NCBI RefSeq assembly: GCF_001458355.1
Contig: NZ_CYSA01000016.1
Location: 124,001-188,000, forward strand
Origin: Thalassovita gelatinovora
Lineage (GTDB): Bacteria; Pseudomonadota; Alphaproteobacteria; Rhodobacterales; Rhodobacteraceae
DNA: 64,000 bases
Reading direction: 5' to 3'
Within the stretch, counting starts at the first letter, position 1. Each line of letters starts with the position of its first letter. A program made the position numbers and the translations under genes. The notes under the pieces were generated by a model. That model saw only the letters and a program-made list of their open reading frames with translations, had not been told where the DNA came from and did no database searches. This document shows, one piece after another, positions 9,701 through 17,448 of this stretch.

Positions 9701-9792
9701 AAGTGCAAAGGCCGTACATCGAGAAGCCAATTCTGCGACAAGATCTATCCGACCTTCTGAAACGCCTCTCGGAATCGGGAAACGGGACATGA
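6778..9792 (+). CDS. Hybrid sensor histidine kinase with about five PAS domains
   Basis: A 1004-residue protein with no evident membrane segment, so probably cytoplasmic. PAS-like blocks begin near residues 15, 147, 267, 395 and 523, each with the pattern 'VG(I/V)A(L/V)xDxDxxLxxxN'. The HisKA part starts near 640; the phosphorylated histidine is H652 in GVAHELNNPLSII. The ATPase boxes are NLIINAEHAL, DNGPGIPEA and TTKDVGKGTGIGLAFS. A C-terminal receiver domain (about 875-995) has its aspartate at about D931 in VVLSDFKLPGMNG. The stop overlaps the next start by ATGA, so kinase and regulator are co-translated. The signal is unknown; stacked cytosolic PAS domains usually sense redox, gases or small ligands. 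Confidence 0.9.
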   Translation: MNMTPDMQTPCPIIREAMDALAEGVVLFDKARNLVFANHSYAEMLGYHSNQLMPGTPMQDIISSAVENGHIRILHGAQKGISTFLATLDTLDSAKIEIQVSDGTQREITLTRLSDGGIVGSVKDVTKQQTTEAQARDLLNKAIDAVDVGIALIDDDETLVFANRKFTEIADPAGQILRQGMPIRDTFEKAVASDLFLLPDGISPTDMLEALDTLLRTAAKGFSLTKVNGREIVGKFYETVLQGRLLTLEDVTDQLRAEQLFTDTVARLPVGVAIEQASGQLSHCNDAFSEPFGYRADDLLKLTDAQRFKTLAPMIASISGEDVGRRGAEFFAAAIRSQRETLAPMEICFRNGRHYLVERAVTEGDGRVVVVTDTTALKEAEERSLRTLNDTIQSLEEGLAVFDKDSRFLLGNRQWRKLFFDDIALPREGELLSDLWARLIGAGVFSLPENITANAYLETLNHFSRAHQMKETLLLRNGRTIVASVHGTEQEGYLLSFMDVTEQRRAESEQREADLLLRKIVDACPANFLVSRVDDGKIIYCPPPSRERFGKIESALSFFLTPDDRQNYLDALLPTGSLDDYRVQFQRADGSIMQGLTAARVTEYKGEQVIVSSTRDISDLLAMQEELQQQRDAAHQTEKLSALGELLAGVAHELNNPLSIIVGYAQMLSGRLEDEVLAKRVDRIGEAADRSARIVRAFLAMARQRPTTVEPCSLNDIALTALDVAGYGLRAMGTNIEMQLDDELPEISGDPDLLVQVFSNLIINAEHALAPLGQSGLLLIRSFFDTENNQSVVEIRDNGPGIPEAIHARVFEPFFTTKDVGKGTGIGLAFSHRIIVAHGGQLDLESKEGKQTSFFVRLGVHEERDVIVTREQTEAPAATSSRVLVVDDDESVGELICDILEELHCEPVLVADAATALDLLGHETFDVVLSDFKLPGMNGADFYKAIQQTLPHYANRVGIVTGDTLDEDVFRFLSEVQRPYIEKPILRQDLSDLLKRLSESGNGT

Positions 9793-10505
9793 CTGTGACT
9801 GTTGAATCAAAGAAGATCATGATCTGTGACGACGAACCTCACCTGCGGGAAATGCTTTCGGAATATCTCGGCGAAAGGGGATACCGCGTGGTCGAGGTGG
9901 AAAATGCCGACGCCATGCTCGCGACACTCGACCAGGCGGCTCCTGACGTCATCGTTCTTGATATAAATATGCCGGGGACCGACGGGCTGACAGCTTTGCG
10001 CACGATGCGTGTCACTTCGAAAGTCCCTGTCATCATGCTCTCGGCGGCGGGAGAAGTGATTGACCGGATCATCGGCCTCGAAATGGGCGCCGATGACTAC
10101 GTCGCAAAACCTGTGGACCTGCGCGAACTGGAGGCACGTATCAAGTCGGCCTTGCGTCGAAAGGCGTACTCTGGAGAACCAGAGGTGCAGAAAGACCGGA
10201 TGACCGGGGCGATCCCTTTTGGTGTCTGTCGGCTGGACCTCGACGGTGCGAAACTCTTTGGGGAAAACGGCGAAGAGATCGCCATTACTGCAATGGAATT
10301 CAGCTTGCTGCGGGTATTCGCGCAAAATCGCGGACGCGTGCTGAACCGTGACCAATTGTTGGAACAGGCCCATGATCGCGGATGGGAGCATTTCGACCGT
10401 TCAATCGATCTGCGCATTTCGCGGTTGCGCCGCAAGATCGAAATGAACCCCACCAAGCCGGAGACAATCCGCACGGTCCGCGGTCTGGGTTATATTTTCG
10501 ACTGA
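9789..10505 (+). CDS. OmpR/PhoB-type response regulator
   Basis: A 238-residue regulator. The receiver domain has the acidic pair DDE near residue 14, phospho-acceptor D58 in VIVLDINMPGTDG and the conserved lysine in DDYVAKPVD. The C-terminal half is a winged helix of the OmpR class, ending RRKIEMNPTKPETIRTVRGLGYIF. It overlaps the kinase gene by four bases and is its obvious partner. Because the kinase has its own receiver, phosphate may pass through or be drained by that domain. The targets are unknown; the RTX gene lying convergently downstream is not necessarily one. Confidence 0.93.
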   Translation: MTVTVESKKIMICDDEPHLREMLSEYLGERGYRVVEVENADAMLATLDQAAPDVIVLDINMPGTDGLTALRTMRVTSKVPVIMLSAAGEVIDRIIGLEMGADDYVAKPVDLRELEARIKSALRRKAYSGEPEVQKDRMTGAIPFGVCRLDLDGAKLFGENGEEIAITAMEFSLLRVFAQNRGRVLNRDQLLEQAHDRGWEHFDRSIDLRISRLRRKIEMNPTKPETIRTVRGLGYIFD

Positions 10506-10529
10506 ACTGGTTTCACTCTGCACGACAAA

Positions 10530-10564
10530 GGAAGCGCGCCGGCTCTCTGGTCCGGCGCGCTTCC
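10530..10564 (+). terminator. Strong hairpin after the response regulator
   Basis: GGAAGCGCGCCGG and CCGGCGCGCTTCC make a perfect 13-bp stem with a 9-base loop, 25 bases after the regulator stop. It lies between convergent genes; no T-run is present on either side. Confidence 0.55.
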
Positions 10565-10609
10565 ACACATCTGTCAGTTGAGGTGATCGCCAGACCACCT
10601 CGTTCTTTC

Positions 10610-12109
10610 TCAGATTATAAACAGGTCACTCTCGGCGAGATCGAGGTGACCGAGCAACGTGAGGGATAGATCCGCGTCAAGCCCACTGTCGTCACGCAAA
10701 TAGACATTTGTGACCGCGCCATAGATATCGCTCTGGGTCTGTTCAAAATACGCTTCGGCAGCCTCAACGTTGGAAAATCCATCCTCTCCACGCCATTCAG
10801 TATGACCGAAACCTTGGAAGACCATCAGATCGCCACCACCCGCTCCAAAATCCGCGATGATGTCCGATGGTGCCGAATTGCCACCACTGTCACCAATATC
10901 AAAGTAGAAAACGTCAAAACCGCTGCCGCCCATTAGATAATCGCCGATCTCTCCCGCGGTATTTGTACCACCGTAGATGATGTCATTCCCGGCACCGCCG
11001 TGAATGTAGTCGTTCCCTTCATTGCCATAGAGGGAATCGTCGCCATCACCGCCAAGCATGTCATCGTCTCCCGTGCCGCCCTCCATGTTGTCGTTGCCAG
11101 TACCACCGTCCATCCTATCATTGCCTTGGTCACCCGACATAATGTCATTGCCGGTACCACCGTCCATTCTATCATTGCCTTGGTCACCCGACATCATGTC
11201 ATTGCTTGAGCCGCCGTTGATACGGTCGTCACCTTGATCTCCGACCAAGACGTCGGCACCGGCACCGCCTTCCAGATGGTCGTTGCCCAACCCGCCTTGT
11301 AGCAAATCGTTTCCAACACCGCCGAACAACTGGTCTTCGCCATCGCCGCCAAGGATCGTGTCGCGCCCCTCGTCACCCCACATCAGGTCATTGCCATCGC
11401 CCCCCTCAATAAGGTCGTCTCCTTCACCACCACGGACCACATCGCGTCCCTCACCGCCTTTAACACGGTCATTTCCGTCTCCTGCTTTGATCATGTCATT
11501 GCCGAGACCGCCAAGCAGCACGTCGTTTCCGGTGCCACCGTCAATGGTATCGTTGCCGACATCGCCGGAGATGACATCATTGCCAGCCCCGCCGTAAAGC
11601 GCGTCATTTCCGCGCCCGGCAAGGATCAGGTCATTCCCTGCACCGCCGTAGGCTGTGTCGTTACCGTTGTAGAGATATATCTCGTCATCCCCGCCAAGCC
11701 CCAACGCCTTGTCGACGCCGTTTGTGCCCTGAAACGCGTCATCCCCATTCCAATCAACCCAGATATTGCCAGGTGTGATTTGCAGACCATTCGCGAAATA
11801 TGGCATTAAAAAGTCAGGTACGGTGATATTGGCGTCGAAGCGCGCAAAAAAGTTGGCGTTGACTGAAACTGAAGGTGTTGCAACGTCGCCGCCGCGCACG
11901 AACCCCGGATCATCACCGCGACCGTCCGCTTCCTCGCTGTCACCTGACGGGATGTCTACGCGGATATCGGTCAACTCACTTTCAGGCTGACTGATAAGAA
12001 CGCTGTCGGTCTCTTCCAACGTCAGTTGCGTGTCGCTCTCTCTCGATGCTTCCTTCTTTTCGTTCCAGGCTGATTTTCTTGAAAATGGCTTTAACAGTTT
12101 GAACGGCAT
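10610..12109 (-). CDS. RTX-type calcium-binding repeat protein
   Basis: About 499 residues. The start MPFKLLKPF at 12109 is preferred because AGAGG lies ten bases upstream; the frame continues open to 12358 but that leader looks non-coding. After about 140 residues of low-complexity, acidic N-terminus comes a long run of nine-residue GGxGxDxxx repeats (e.g. GGAGNDVI, GGDGEDQLF, GGTGNDIM), which fold as a calcium-filled parallel beta-roll. The C-terminal part (DYLMGGSGFDVFYFDIGDSG..., IIADFGAGGGDLMVF) is the usual type I secretion-compatible end. There is no signal peptide, as expected for type I export, and no catalytic domain is recognisable. No secretion ATPase or membrane-fusion gene lies nearby. 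Confidence 0.88.
   Translation of the reverse strand: MPFKLLKPFSRKSAWNEKKEASRESDTQLTLEETDSVLISQPESELTDIRVDIPSGDSEEADGRGDDPGFVRGGDVATPSVSVNANFFARFDANITVPDFLMPYFANGLQITPGNIWVDWNGDDAFQGTNGVDKALGLGGDDEIYLYNGNDTAYGGAGNDLILAGRGNDALYGGAGNDVISGDVGNDTIDGGTGNDVLLGGLGNDMIKAGDGNDRVKGGEGRDVVRGGEGDDLIEGGDGNDLMWGDEGRDTILGGDGEDQLFGGVGNDLLQGGLGNDHLEGGAGADVLVGDQGDDRINGGSSNDMMSGDQGNDRMDGGTGNDIMSGDQGNDRMDGGTGNDNMEGGTGDDDMLGGDGDDSLYGNEGNDYIHGGAGNDIIYGGTNTAGEIGDYLMGGSGFDVFYFDIGDSGGNSAPSDIIADFGAGGGDLMVFQGFGHTEWRGEDGFSNVEAAEAYFEQTQSDIYGAVTNVYLRDDSGLDADLSLTLLGHLDLAESDLFII
11094..11201 (-). repeat. Two tandem 54-bp repeats inside the RTX gene
   Basis: Bases 11094-11147 and 11148-11201 are nearly identical (about three differences by eye), encoding MSGDQGNDRMDGGTGND twice in succession. 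The DNA identity is much higher than between other RTX units in the gene, indicating a recent duplication. Confidence 0.85.
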
Positions 12110-12640
12110 TCTTCCGATCCTCTCACAAATTTTCCCACGCCGCACCACGGGTCTACTTTCGCACGGCCGTTGAGCTGGGTGTGGGACATCTATGGAGGAG
12201 CCGTGTTTCTCCAGAACTTCACAAGCAGCGAATTTTGTAACTGTTGTGTCTGTCCGTTCGTAAAAACGCGACGGTTTGAAAAAAATGATACACAACGGCA
12301 AAAAAACCATCGATGGCTGTCTGCGCGCCGTCAGGGATGATCGTGCGGCGGACCACAACCAAAGATAGATTCTGACGTGAGCCCCAAGTTCCCTCCAGCT
12401 TTGCGCGGATCACATCATATAATTCGTCCAATCGGTCGCGATTCATCCGGTCCCGCTCCTCGGCATCAGCAAAATCATCTGTTCCAAACCTCTTTCCTCA
12501 TGCCGCGCATGCGGCATCGAAACCAACGAAACGCCGCCTTGGGGTCTCGAAAGGTTGAGGCCAACAATTGTTTTCCCTCGAAAACCAATTAAATCCGCGC
12601 TAATGACCTCGGCTAATGTCCGCATCGCAAGGAGAATGAC
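12110..12640. other. Long intergenic region between divergent RTX and carbonic anhydrase genes
   Basis: 531 bases containing the promoters of two divergent genes. GC content and codon style change across it: A/T-rich patches (runs of T/A near 12240-12310) give way to GC-rich DNA after 12620. The only candidate gene is a short minus-strand frame listed separately. No tRNA, repeat or integrase trace was found. Confidence 0.6.
12219..12446 (-). CDS. Possible small hypothetical protein
   Basis: A 75-residue frame upstream of the RTX gene on the same strand. In its favour, GAGGAG lies nine bases before the ATG and the first half (MNRDRLDELYDVIRAKLEG) looks like an amphipathic protein start. Against it, the second half loses coding character and no family is recognised. 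It could be the decayed start of a once longer gene. Confidence 0.25.
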   Translation of the reverse strand: MNRDRLDELYDVIRAKLEGTWGSRQNLSLVVVRRTIIPDGAQTAIDGFFAVVYHFFQTVAFLRTDRHNSYKIRCL

Positions 12641-13291
12641 ATGCACAATGCCAAGCCCCTGCCCAGCTATCTGGTTCAGCGCTATCAAGGTTGGAAAGCC
12701 ACCACCTACGCCGAAAACAAAACCTGGTATCGCCGTCTGGCGGAAGAAGGGCAAAGGCCGCGCGCGATGGTGATTTCCTGCTGCGATTCACGGGTACACG
12801 TGACGTCGATCTTCGGGGCCGATCAGGGCGAGTTTTTCATCCACCGCAACATTGCCAACCTGGTGCCGCCCTATGAACCCGATGGCGATCACCACGGCAC
12901 TTCGGCGGCGGTGGAATACGCGGTGACCGCGCTCAAGGTCGCCCATATCGTGGTGATGGGGCATTCCGGCTGCGGGGGCGTCGAAGGCTGCCATGACATG
13001 TGTTCCGGCAAAGCCCCCGAACTGGAAGAAAAGTCGTCTTTCGTGGGCCGCTGGATGGACATCCTGCGCCCCGGTTATGAAAAAGTAAAAGACATCGCCG
13101 ACGAATCCGAACGCAAACGCGCGCTGGAAAAACAGGCGGTGCTGACCTCGCTCGAAAACCTGATGAGCTTCCCCTTTGTCGCCTCCGCGGTCGAAACCGG
13201 GGATCTGTCGGTACACGGGGTCTGGAACGATATCGGCGACGGCAGTCTGGAACATTACCTGCCTACCGAAGACGGCTTCAAAGTGGTCTGA
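12641..13291 (+). CDS. Beta-class carbonic anhydrase
   Basis: A 216-residue zinc enzyme interconverting CO2 and bicarbonate. Zinc ligands are visible as C48 (in ISCCDSRV, with the D49/R51 dyad), H108 and C111 (in VVMGHSGCGG). FFIHRNIANLVPP and the C-terminal VETGDLSVHGVWNDIGDGSL also match the family. The start ATG follows AAGGAG at good spacing. The gene is single, with the convergent DUF4139 gene only ten bases beyond its stop. It is the first clearly GC-rich gene of the window and probably housekeeping. Confidence 0.95.
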   Translation: MHNAKPLPSYLVQRYQGWKATTYAENKTWYRRLAEEGQRPRAMVISCCDSRVHVTSIFGADQGEFFIHRNIANLVPPYEPDGDHHGTSAAVEYAVTALKVAHIVVMGHSGCGGVEGCHDMCSGKAPELEEKSSFVGRWMDILRPGYEKVKDIADESERKRALEKQAVLTSLENLMSFPFVASAVETGDLSVHGVWNDIGDGSLEHYLPTEDGFKVV

Positions 13292-13301
13292 ACCTGCCTG
13301 C

Positions 13302-14912
13302 TCAGCGCAGCAGCATATCCTTGGGCCATTGCATCTTGTGGCTCAACTCGATCCGGCGGCTGTCGCCCGGCGCGATGTCGAATTCCCATGCCAGGACCCC
13401 GGTCTTGCCATCGACATCCTTTTCGCTGGGCGTCGGTCGCGCTTGCCATGTGATCGTCAGATCCTCCTGTTCCGAATAGGGCACCCGGTCGACGATCCGC
13501 ATCGGCCAACCCCGCCCGGTCAGGTTTTCCACCGCGATCCGCACCGTTTCGGTTTCTTCATTCGATTGACTCAGAATCCCGGCATCGCCTTCGTTGCGGG
13601 TCACCACCCGGTTGACCCTGACCCCTTCGATTGCGCCGAAAGGCAACGTCGCCTCGGCCCCCGCCGCGATCTTGTCGGTTGCCGTCGCGCCGACAAATTC
13701 CCCTTCCAAATACAGCTGCGTCACCCCAGTCGGCAGCAACAATTCGCCCGACCCGTTGACAAATTCCGCCACCAGATAAGCGGTTTCATCCCATTGCGGC
13801 GCGGCAACAGCCCGGATCGCGGCATCGAAATGCACATCGCCCAACGCGATCCGCACCCCATCCGCATCCGAAGCCACCGTCACCGGCTTGGGGTATCCAT
13901 AATTATAGATCAGCCCGTGCAACGACACCGCGCGGGCCTCTTCCATCATCACCATAGGTTCGACCATTGGCGCACCGGCCAAGCTGTCGGCAGCCATCTT
14001 GGCGGCCGCACGATAAGGCTCGCCAATCCGGCGCAGCCAGGGTGTGACCTCGCCCGGCTGGAACCGTCCGCTCGGCGCACTGGTCGACAGGGTCAGCGCC
14101 ACATCATCCCAGTTTTCGCCGGTCTGCTGCCACACCATCGCACCGCGCTGCAAATCGACACCGGGTGTATCGCCCAAGGTCAGATAGGCATCATTGACCG
14201 CTTCCCAACTGGCCTCGGCCGAATAATAGCTCAGCACCAGCTTGCCTGTTTGGGCCGCCCCGGCGCTGACCGACACCTCGACCAGATTGGTCGGCCCACC
14301 GCCGGTCTGTACCGCCTGCAACGCTTGCAACGCCTGCTCCAGATCCTGTTTCAATTCCGCGATGTCGCGGTCGATCCCGCGCGCCTCGGCTTCGGCTGCG
14401 ATCACCGCGCGGCGGGCGGCAAGGGTTTCTTCTCCGACCATCCGCGCCACGTCGCGCAACGTGTCGGGCGCGGCCCCTTCCAACGCCTTGCCCTCGCCCA
14501 ATTGCCGCAAAAACCCGATCCGCGTTTCGGCGGCTTCGCGTGCCAACCGCAGCCCTGCTGCGTCATCCTGCCGGCTGCGCAGCGCCTCCTCGCGCCGCTC
14601 GACCTCGGCACGGGCGGCCTTGATCGCCGCGCTGTCGCTGTCCCCGCGCGGCGGCACGAAACTGTCGCGCAGGCTGACCGATCCCATCCGCGCTCCTTCG
14701 ACCTTGGCCCGCACCATGTCCAGCATCGCGGTGTGCGGCAGGTCCAGAACCCGCAACGTATGATCGCCCTCGGGCATGGAAAAATCCGCCACCCGGGTGA
14801 TCTTGGCCCCTTGCGGATACACCGTGACATCGACAATCCGGCTGTCGACCCGGATCACATCGGCCAAGCCAAGACTTGGAAGAAAACAAAGGACAGCAAC
14901 AAGAGGACGCAT
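13302..14912 (-). CDS. DUF4139 (mucoidy inhibitor MuiA-like) exported protein
   Basis: About 536 residues, starting at MRPLVAVLCFLPSLGLA (14912), where GGAG lies seven bases upstream; an upstream in-frame ATG at 14945 lacks this. The start is a signal peptide cleaved near LGLA. DVTVYPQGAKITR is the typical N-terminal repeat of the MuiA/DUF4140 domain, followed by a coiled-coil rich in Glu/Arg/Ala (about residues 85-185) and the beta-rich DUF4139 domain whose end reads LTITWQARPTPSEKDVDGKTG. The family is widespread but its biochemical role is unknown. It is convergent with the carbonic anhydrase gene and downstream of asd's terminator, so it is transcribed from its own promoter. Confidence 0.85.
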   Translation of the reverse strand: MRPLVAVLCFLPSLGLADVIRVDSRIVDVTVYPQGAKITRVADFSMPEGDHTLRVLDLPHTAMLDMVRAKVEGARMGSVSLRDSFVPPRGDSDSAAIKAARAEVERREEALRSRQDDAAGLRLAREAAETRIGFLRQLGEGKALEGAAPDTLRDVARMVGEETLAARRAVIAAEAEARGIDRDIAELKQDLEQALQALQAVQTGGGPTNLVEVSVSAGAAQTGKLVLSYYSAEASWEAVNDAYLTLGDTPGVDLQRGAMVWQQTGENWDDVALTLSTSAPSGRFQPGEVTPWLRRIGEPYRAAAKMAADSLAGAPMVEPMVMMEEARAVSLHGLIYNYGYPKPVTVASDADGVRIALGDVHFDAAIRAVAAPQWDETAYLVAEFVNGSGELLLPTGVTQLYLEGEFVGATATDKIAAGAEATLPFGAIEGVRVNRVVTRNEGDAGILSQSNEETETVRIAVENLTGRGWPMRIVDRVPYSEQEDLTITWQARPTPSEKDVDGKTGVLAWEFDIAPGDSRRIELSHKMQWPKDMLLR

Positions 14913-14963
14913 GAAATCGCTCCGTTCAAATGATCGTTTGCGCAACCCTTCCCCGTCGGCCCC

Positions 14964-14998
14964 GAAAAAACAAGAGGGCGCCCGAAAGGCGCCCTCTC
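14964..14998 (-). terminator. Rho-independent terminator of asd
   Basis: AGAGGGCGCC and GGCGCCCTCT form a 10-bp stem with a 5-base loop (14973-14997). Read on the minus strand it is followed by TTGTTTTTTC, a classic U-tract, about 23 bases after the asd stop codon. Confidence 0.9.
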
Positions 14999-15020
14999 AG
15001 ATCTCGGTTTTGGGCGGATA

Positions 15021-16043
15021 TCAGCCCTTTTTCAGAACCTCACGACCCAGCAATTCGGCGATCTGCACCGCGTTCAGCGCCGCGCCTTTTCGCAGGTTGT
15101 CGCTGACGCACCAGAAATTCAGACCGTTGTCGATAGTGCTGTCCTGCCGCAACCGGCTGATGAAAGTGGCGTAATCACCAACGCATTCCACCGGGGTGAC
15201 GTAACCGCCGTCTTCGCGCTTATCGATCACCATGATGCCGGGGCTTTCGCGCAGGATATCGCGGGCTTCATCTTCGTCCAGGAAATCCTCGAATTCGACA
15301 TTGATCGATTCAGAATGGCCGACGAAAACCGGCACCCGGACACAGGTTGCCGTGACCTTGATCGACGTGTCGATGATCTTCTTGGTTTCGGCTACCATCT
15401 TCCATTCTTCCTTGGTCGATCCATCGTCCAGGAAAACATCAATATGCGGGATCACGTTGAAAGCGATCTGCTTGGGGTATACCGACGGCTCGACTTCCTG
15501 ACCCGGCACATACATGCCTTTGGTCTGGTTCCACAGCTCGTCAATCGCTTCCTTGCCCGACCCGGACACCGACTGATAAGTCGACACCACCACGCGCTTG
15601 ATCTTGGCGCGGTCATGCAGTGGTTTCAGCGCCACCACCATCTGCGCGGTCGAACAGTTCGGGTTGGCGATGATGTTCTTTTTGCCATAGCCATGCACCG
15701 CCTGCGGGTTCACTTCAGGCACGATCAGCGGCACATCGGGATCATAGCGATACAGCGACGAATTATCGATCACCACGCAACCGGCAGCGGCCGCTTTGGG
15801 CGCGTATTTCTTGGTCGCCTCCGACCCCACCGCGAACAAAGCCATGTCCCATCCGGTGAAATCGAATGTGTCCAGATCCTTGGTCTTAAGGGTCTTGTCG
15901 CCAAAGCTAACTTCTGTGCCAAGAGATTTGCGGCTTGCCAGCGCGACAATCTCATCGACGGGGAACTGGCGCTCGTCCAGGATGTTCAGCATTTCGCGGC
16001 CCACATTGCCCGTGGCACCGACTACAGCGACTTTATAGCCCAT
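15021..16043 (-). CDS. asd: Aspartate-semialdehyde dehydrogenase
   Basis: A 340-residue cytoplasmic enzyme reducing aspartyl phosphate to aspartate semialdehyde with NADPH, the branch step to lysine/diaminopimelate, threonine and methionine. It has the nucleotide motif VVGATGNVGREML, catalytic C130 in NPNCSTAQM, the active-site Gln/His region QSVSGSGKEAIDEL, and the C-terminal GLNFWCVSDNLRKGAALNAVQIAE. Length and order are complete. GGAG lies nine bases before the ATG. It is monocistronic, bounded by the terminator downstream. Confidence 0.97.
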   Translation of the reverse strand: MGYKVAVVGATGNVGREMLNILDERQFPVDEIVALASRKSLGTEVSFGDKTLKTKDLDTFDFTGWDMALFAVGSEATKKYAPKAAAAGCVVIDNSSLYRYDPDVPLIVPEVNPQAVHGYGKKNIIANPNCSTAQMVVALKPLHDRAKIKRVVVSTYQSVSGSGKEAIDELWNQTKGMYVPGQEVEPSVYPKQIAFNVIPHIDVFLDDGSTKEEWKMVAETKKIIDTSIKVTATCVRVPVFVGHSESINVEFEDFLDEDEARDILRESPGIMVIDKREDGGYVTPVECVGDYATFISRLRQDSTIDNGLNFWCVSDNLRKGAALNAVQIAELLGREVLKKG

Positions 16044-16115
16044 TTGGGACGTCTCCTTTCGTTAAGACGCCCCGGCACATACAGCACCGCCCCAAGGGAT
16101 TAAAGGGGATTCGCG

Positions 16116-17294
16116 TCAATCGGTGCGGTCTTGACTCAGAAGATAGGGCAGCAACCCCAGCACCAGACAGACCGCAAATAACAGAAACAAGGCGCGATAG
16201 GGATCACTCGGCGACACAGCGTCAACCGACAGCGCCGAATGCAGCTTACCGGTGGCCACCTGAAACAGCCCGACACCACCAATGCCAAACAGATTCATCA
16301 AGGTAACCCCGCGCCCAACCAGATGCGGCGGAAAGAAACTGCGCCCATGCGCCATGAGGACCGGGAAACTGGCCCCGAAAAATCCAACCGCCGCAAACAG
16401 CAGCGCGGCCGTCCAATAGCTTTCCAACGGCAGCAGATAAAGCATGAACAGCACCACCGCCGCCATCGCGTTGCCGATCGCAATCACCCATTTTCGGGTA
16501 CCCAACAGCCGGTCCAGCGGACCATAGGCGAACGTGCCCAGAATCATCGCCGCCCCCATCACCAAAGTGACCTTGCCGATCGCGGTGGCATCAAGTCCAA
16601 AGACCTGATCCATATACGGACCGACCCACACCCCGCGCAGCCCGCCCGCCGGGGCGTATTGCACGAACATCAACGGAAAGATTAGCCACATCGCCGGGAT
16701 TTTCAGCAGGTCCAGAACCGATCCTTTTTGATCATGCGCCACCCGCTCGGGGTCTTTCACCACCACCAGAAGCCCCAGCGCCACCACCGCGCTCAAGGCG
16801 CCCAGGCCCAGCATCGTTGCGCGCCATCCCAGCGCCTCGGCCGCCATCGCCATCGGCAATGACCCGGCCAGATTGCCCAGACTGCCTGTGCCCAGCAGCA
16901 CCGCCGCCAGCGTGGCAAACACCGCCGGGCTGTAGATCCGCGCAAAGATGTAATAGCTCGCCATCAGGACCGGCGAACAGCCCAGCCCGATCAACGCCAT
17001 CGCCAACGCGATGTGAACCGGTTGCGTCGCCATCCCGAACATAACCGCCCCGCCCGCGCCACCGATCAGCAGCAAAACACCCGCTGTCCGCCGTGGCCCG
17101 ATCCGGTCCAACGCCTCGCCCACCGGGATCTGCATCGCGGCAAAGGCCAGGAACCACAGTCCGGAAGCAAAGGCCAGATCCTCGGGACCGGCCCCGATAT
17201 CAGCCTGCAACGCTGGCGTCAGCACCGCCAGAAACGACCGGTAGAACTGACTCAACACATACGCCACGCACAGCAGCACCAAACCCGACTTCAT
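16116..17294 (-). CDS. Major facilitator superfamily transporter
   Basis: About 392 residues with roughly twelve hydrophobic segments. The start MKSGLVLLCVAYVLSQFYRS (17294) is chosen because TTGGAGGAGG stands just upstream; the longer frame to 17396 adds a non-coding leader. MFS loop motifs are visible: ALDRIGPRRTAGVLLLIGG after the second segment and GPLDRLLGTRKWVIAIGN in the second half. It resembles nitrate/nitrite- or cyanate-type and sugar-type MFS proteins only in general; no substrate can be named. It lies upstream of asd on the same strand with a 72-base gap. Confidence 0.85.
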   Translation of the reverse strand: MKSGLVLLCVAYVLSQFYRSFLAVLTPALQADIGAGPEDLAFASGLWFLAFAAMQIPVGEALDRIGPRRTAGVLLLIGGAGGAVMFGMATQPVHIALAMALIGLGCSPVLMASYYIFARIYSPAVFATLAAVLLGTGSLGNLAGSLPMAMAAEALGWRATMLGLGALSAVVALGLLVVVKDPERVAHDQKGSVLDLLKIPAMWLIFPLMFVQYAPAGGLRGVWVGPYMDQVFGLDATAIGKVTLVMGAAMILGTFAYGPLDRLLGTRKWVIAIGNAMAAVVLFMLYLLPLESYWTAALLFAAVGFFGASFPVLMAHGRSFFPPHLVGRGVTLMNLFGIGGVGLFQVATGKLHSALSVDAVSPSDPYRALFLLFAVCLVLGLLPYLLSQDRTD

Positions 17295-17448
17295 GGAAAC
17301 CCCTCCTCCAAGGTCGCCCAGACTTGACCGAATCCCAAGCAAAGAGCAACCCGCCGAATTGAGACAGACCATTGAAACCAATGGGAACCTTGACACCTGC
17401 CGCCCGGCTGCCTTTCGCGCCGCGCGCCAGACGGGTCAGCAAATCCGG

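Noticed and set aside
10950-11650. Possible CRISPR-like or satellite repeat array
   Set aside because: The periodicity comes from RTX nonapeptide codons in a continuous reading frame; there are no spacers between constant repeats.
13176-14933. A 585-codon open frame on the plus strand
   Set aside because: It mirrors the DUF4139 gene, overlaps the end of the carbonic anhydrase gene and has shadow composition (Arg/His/Pro/Gln-rich).
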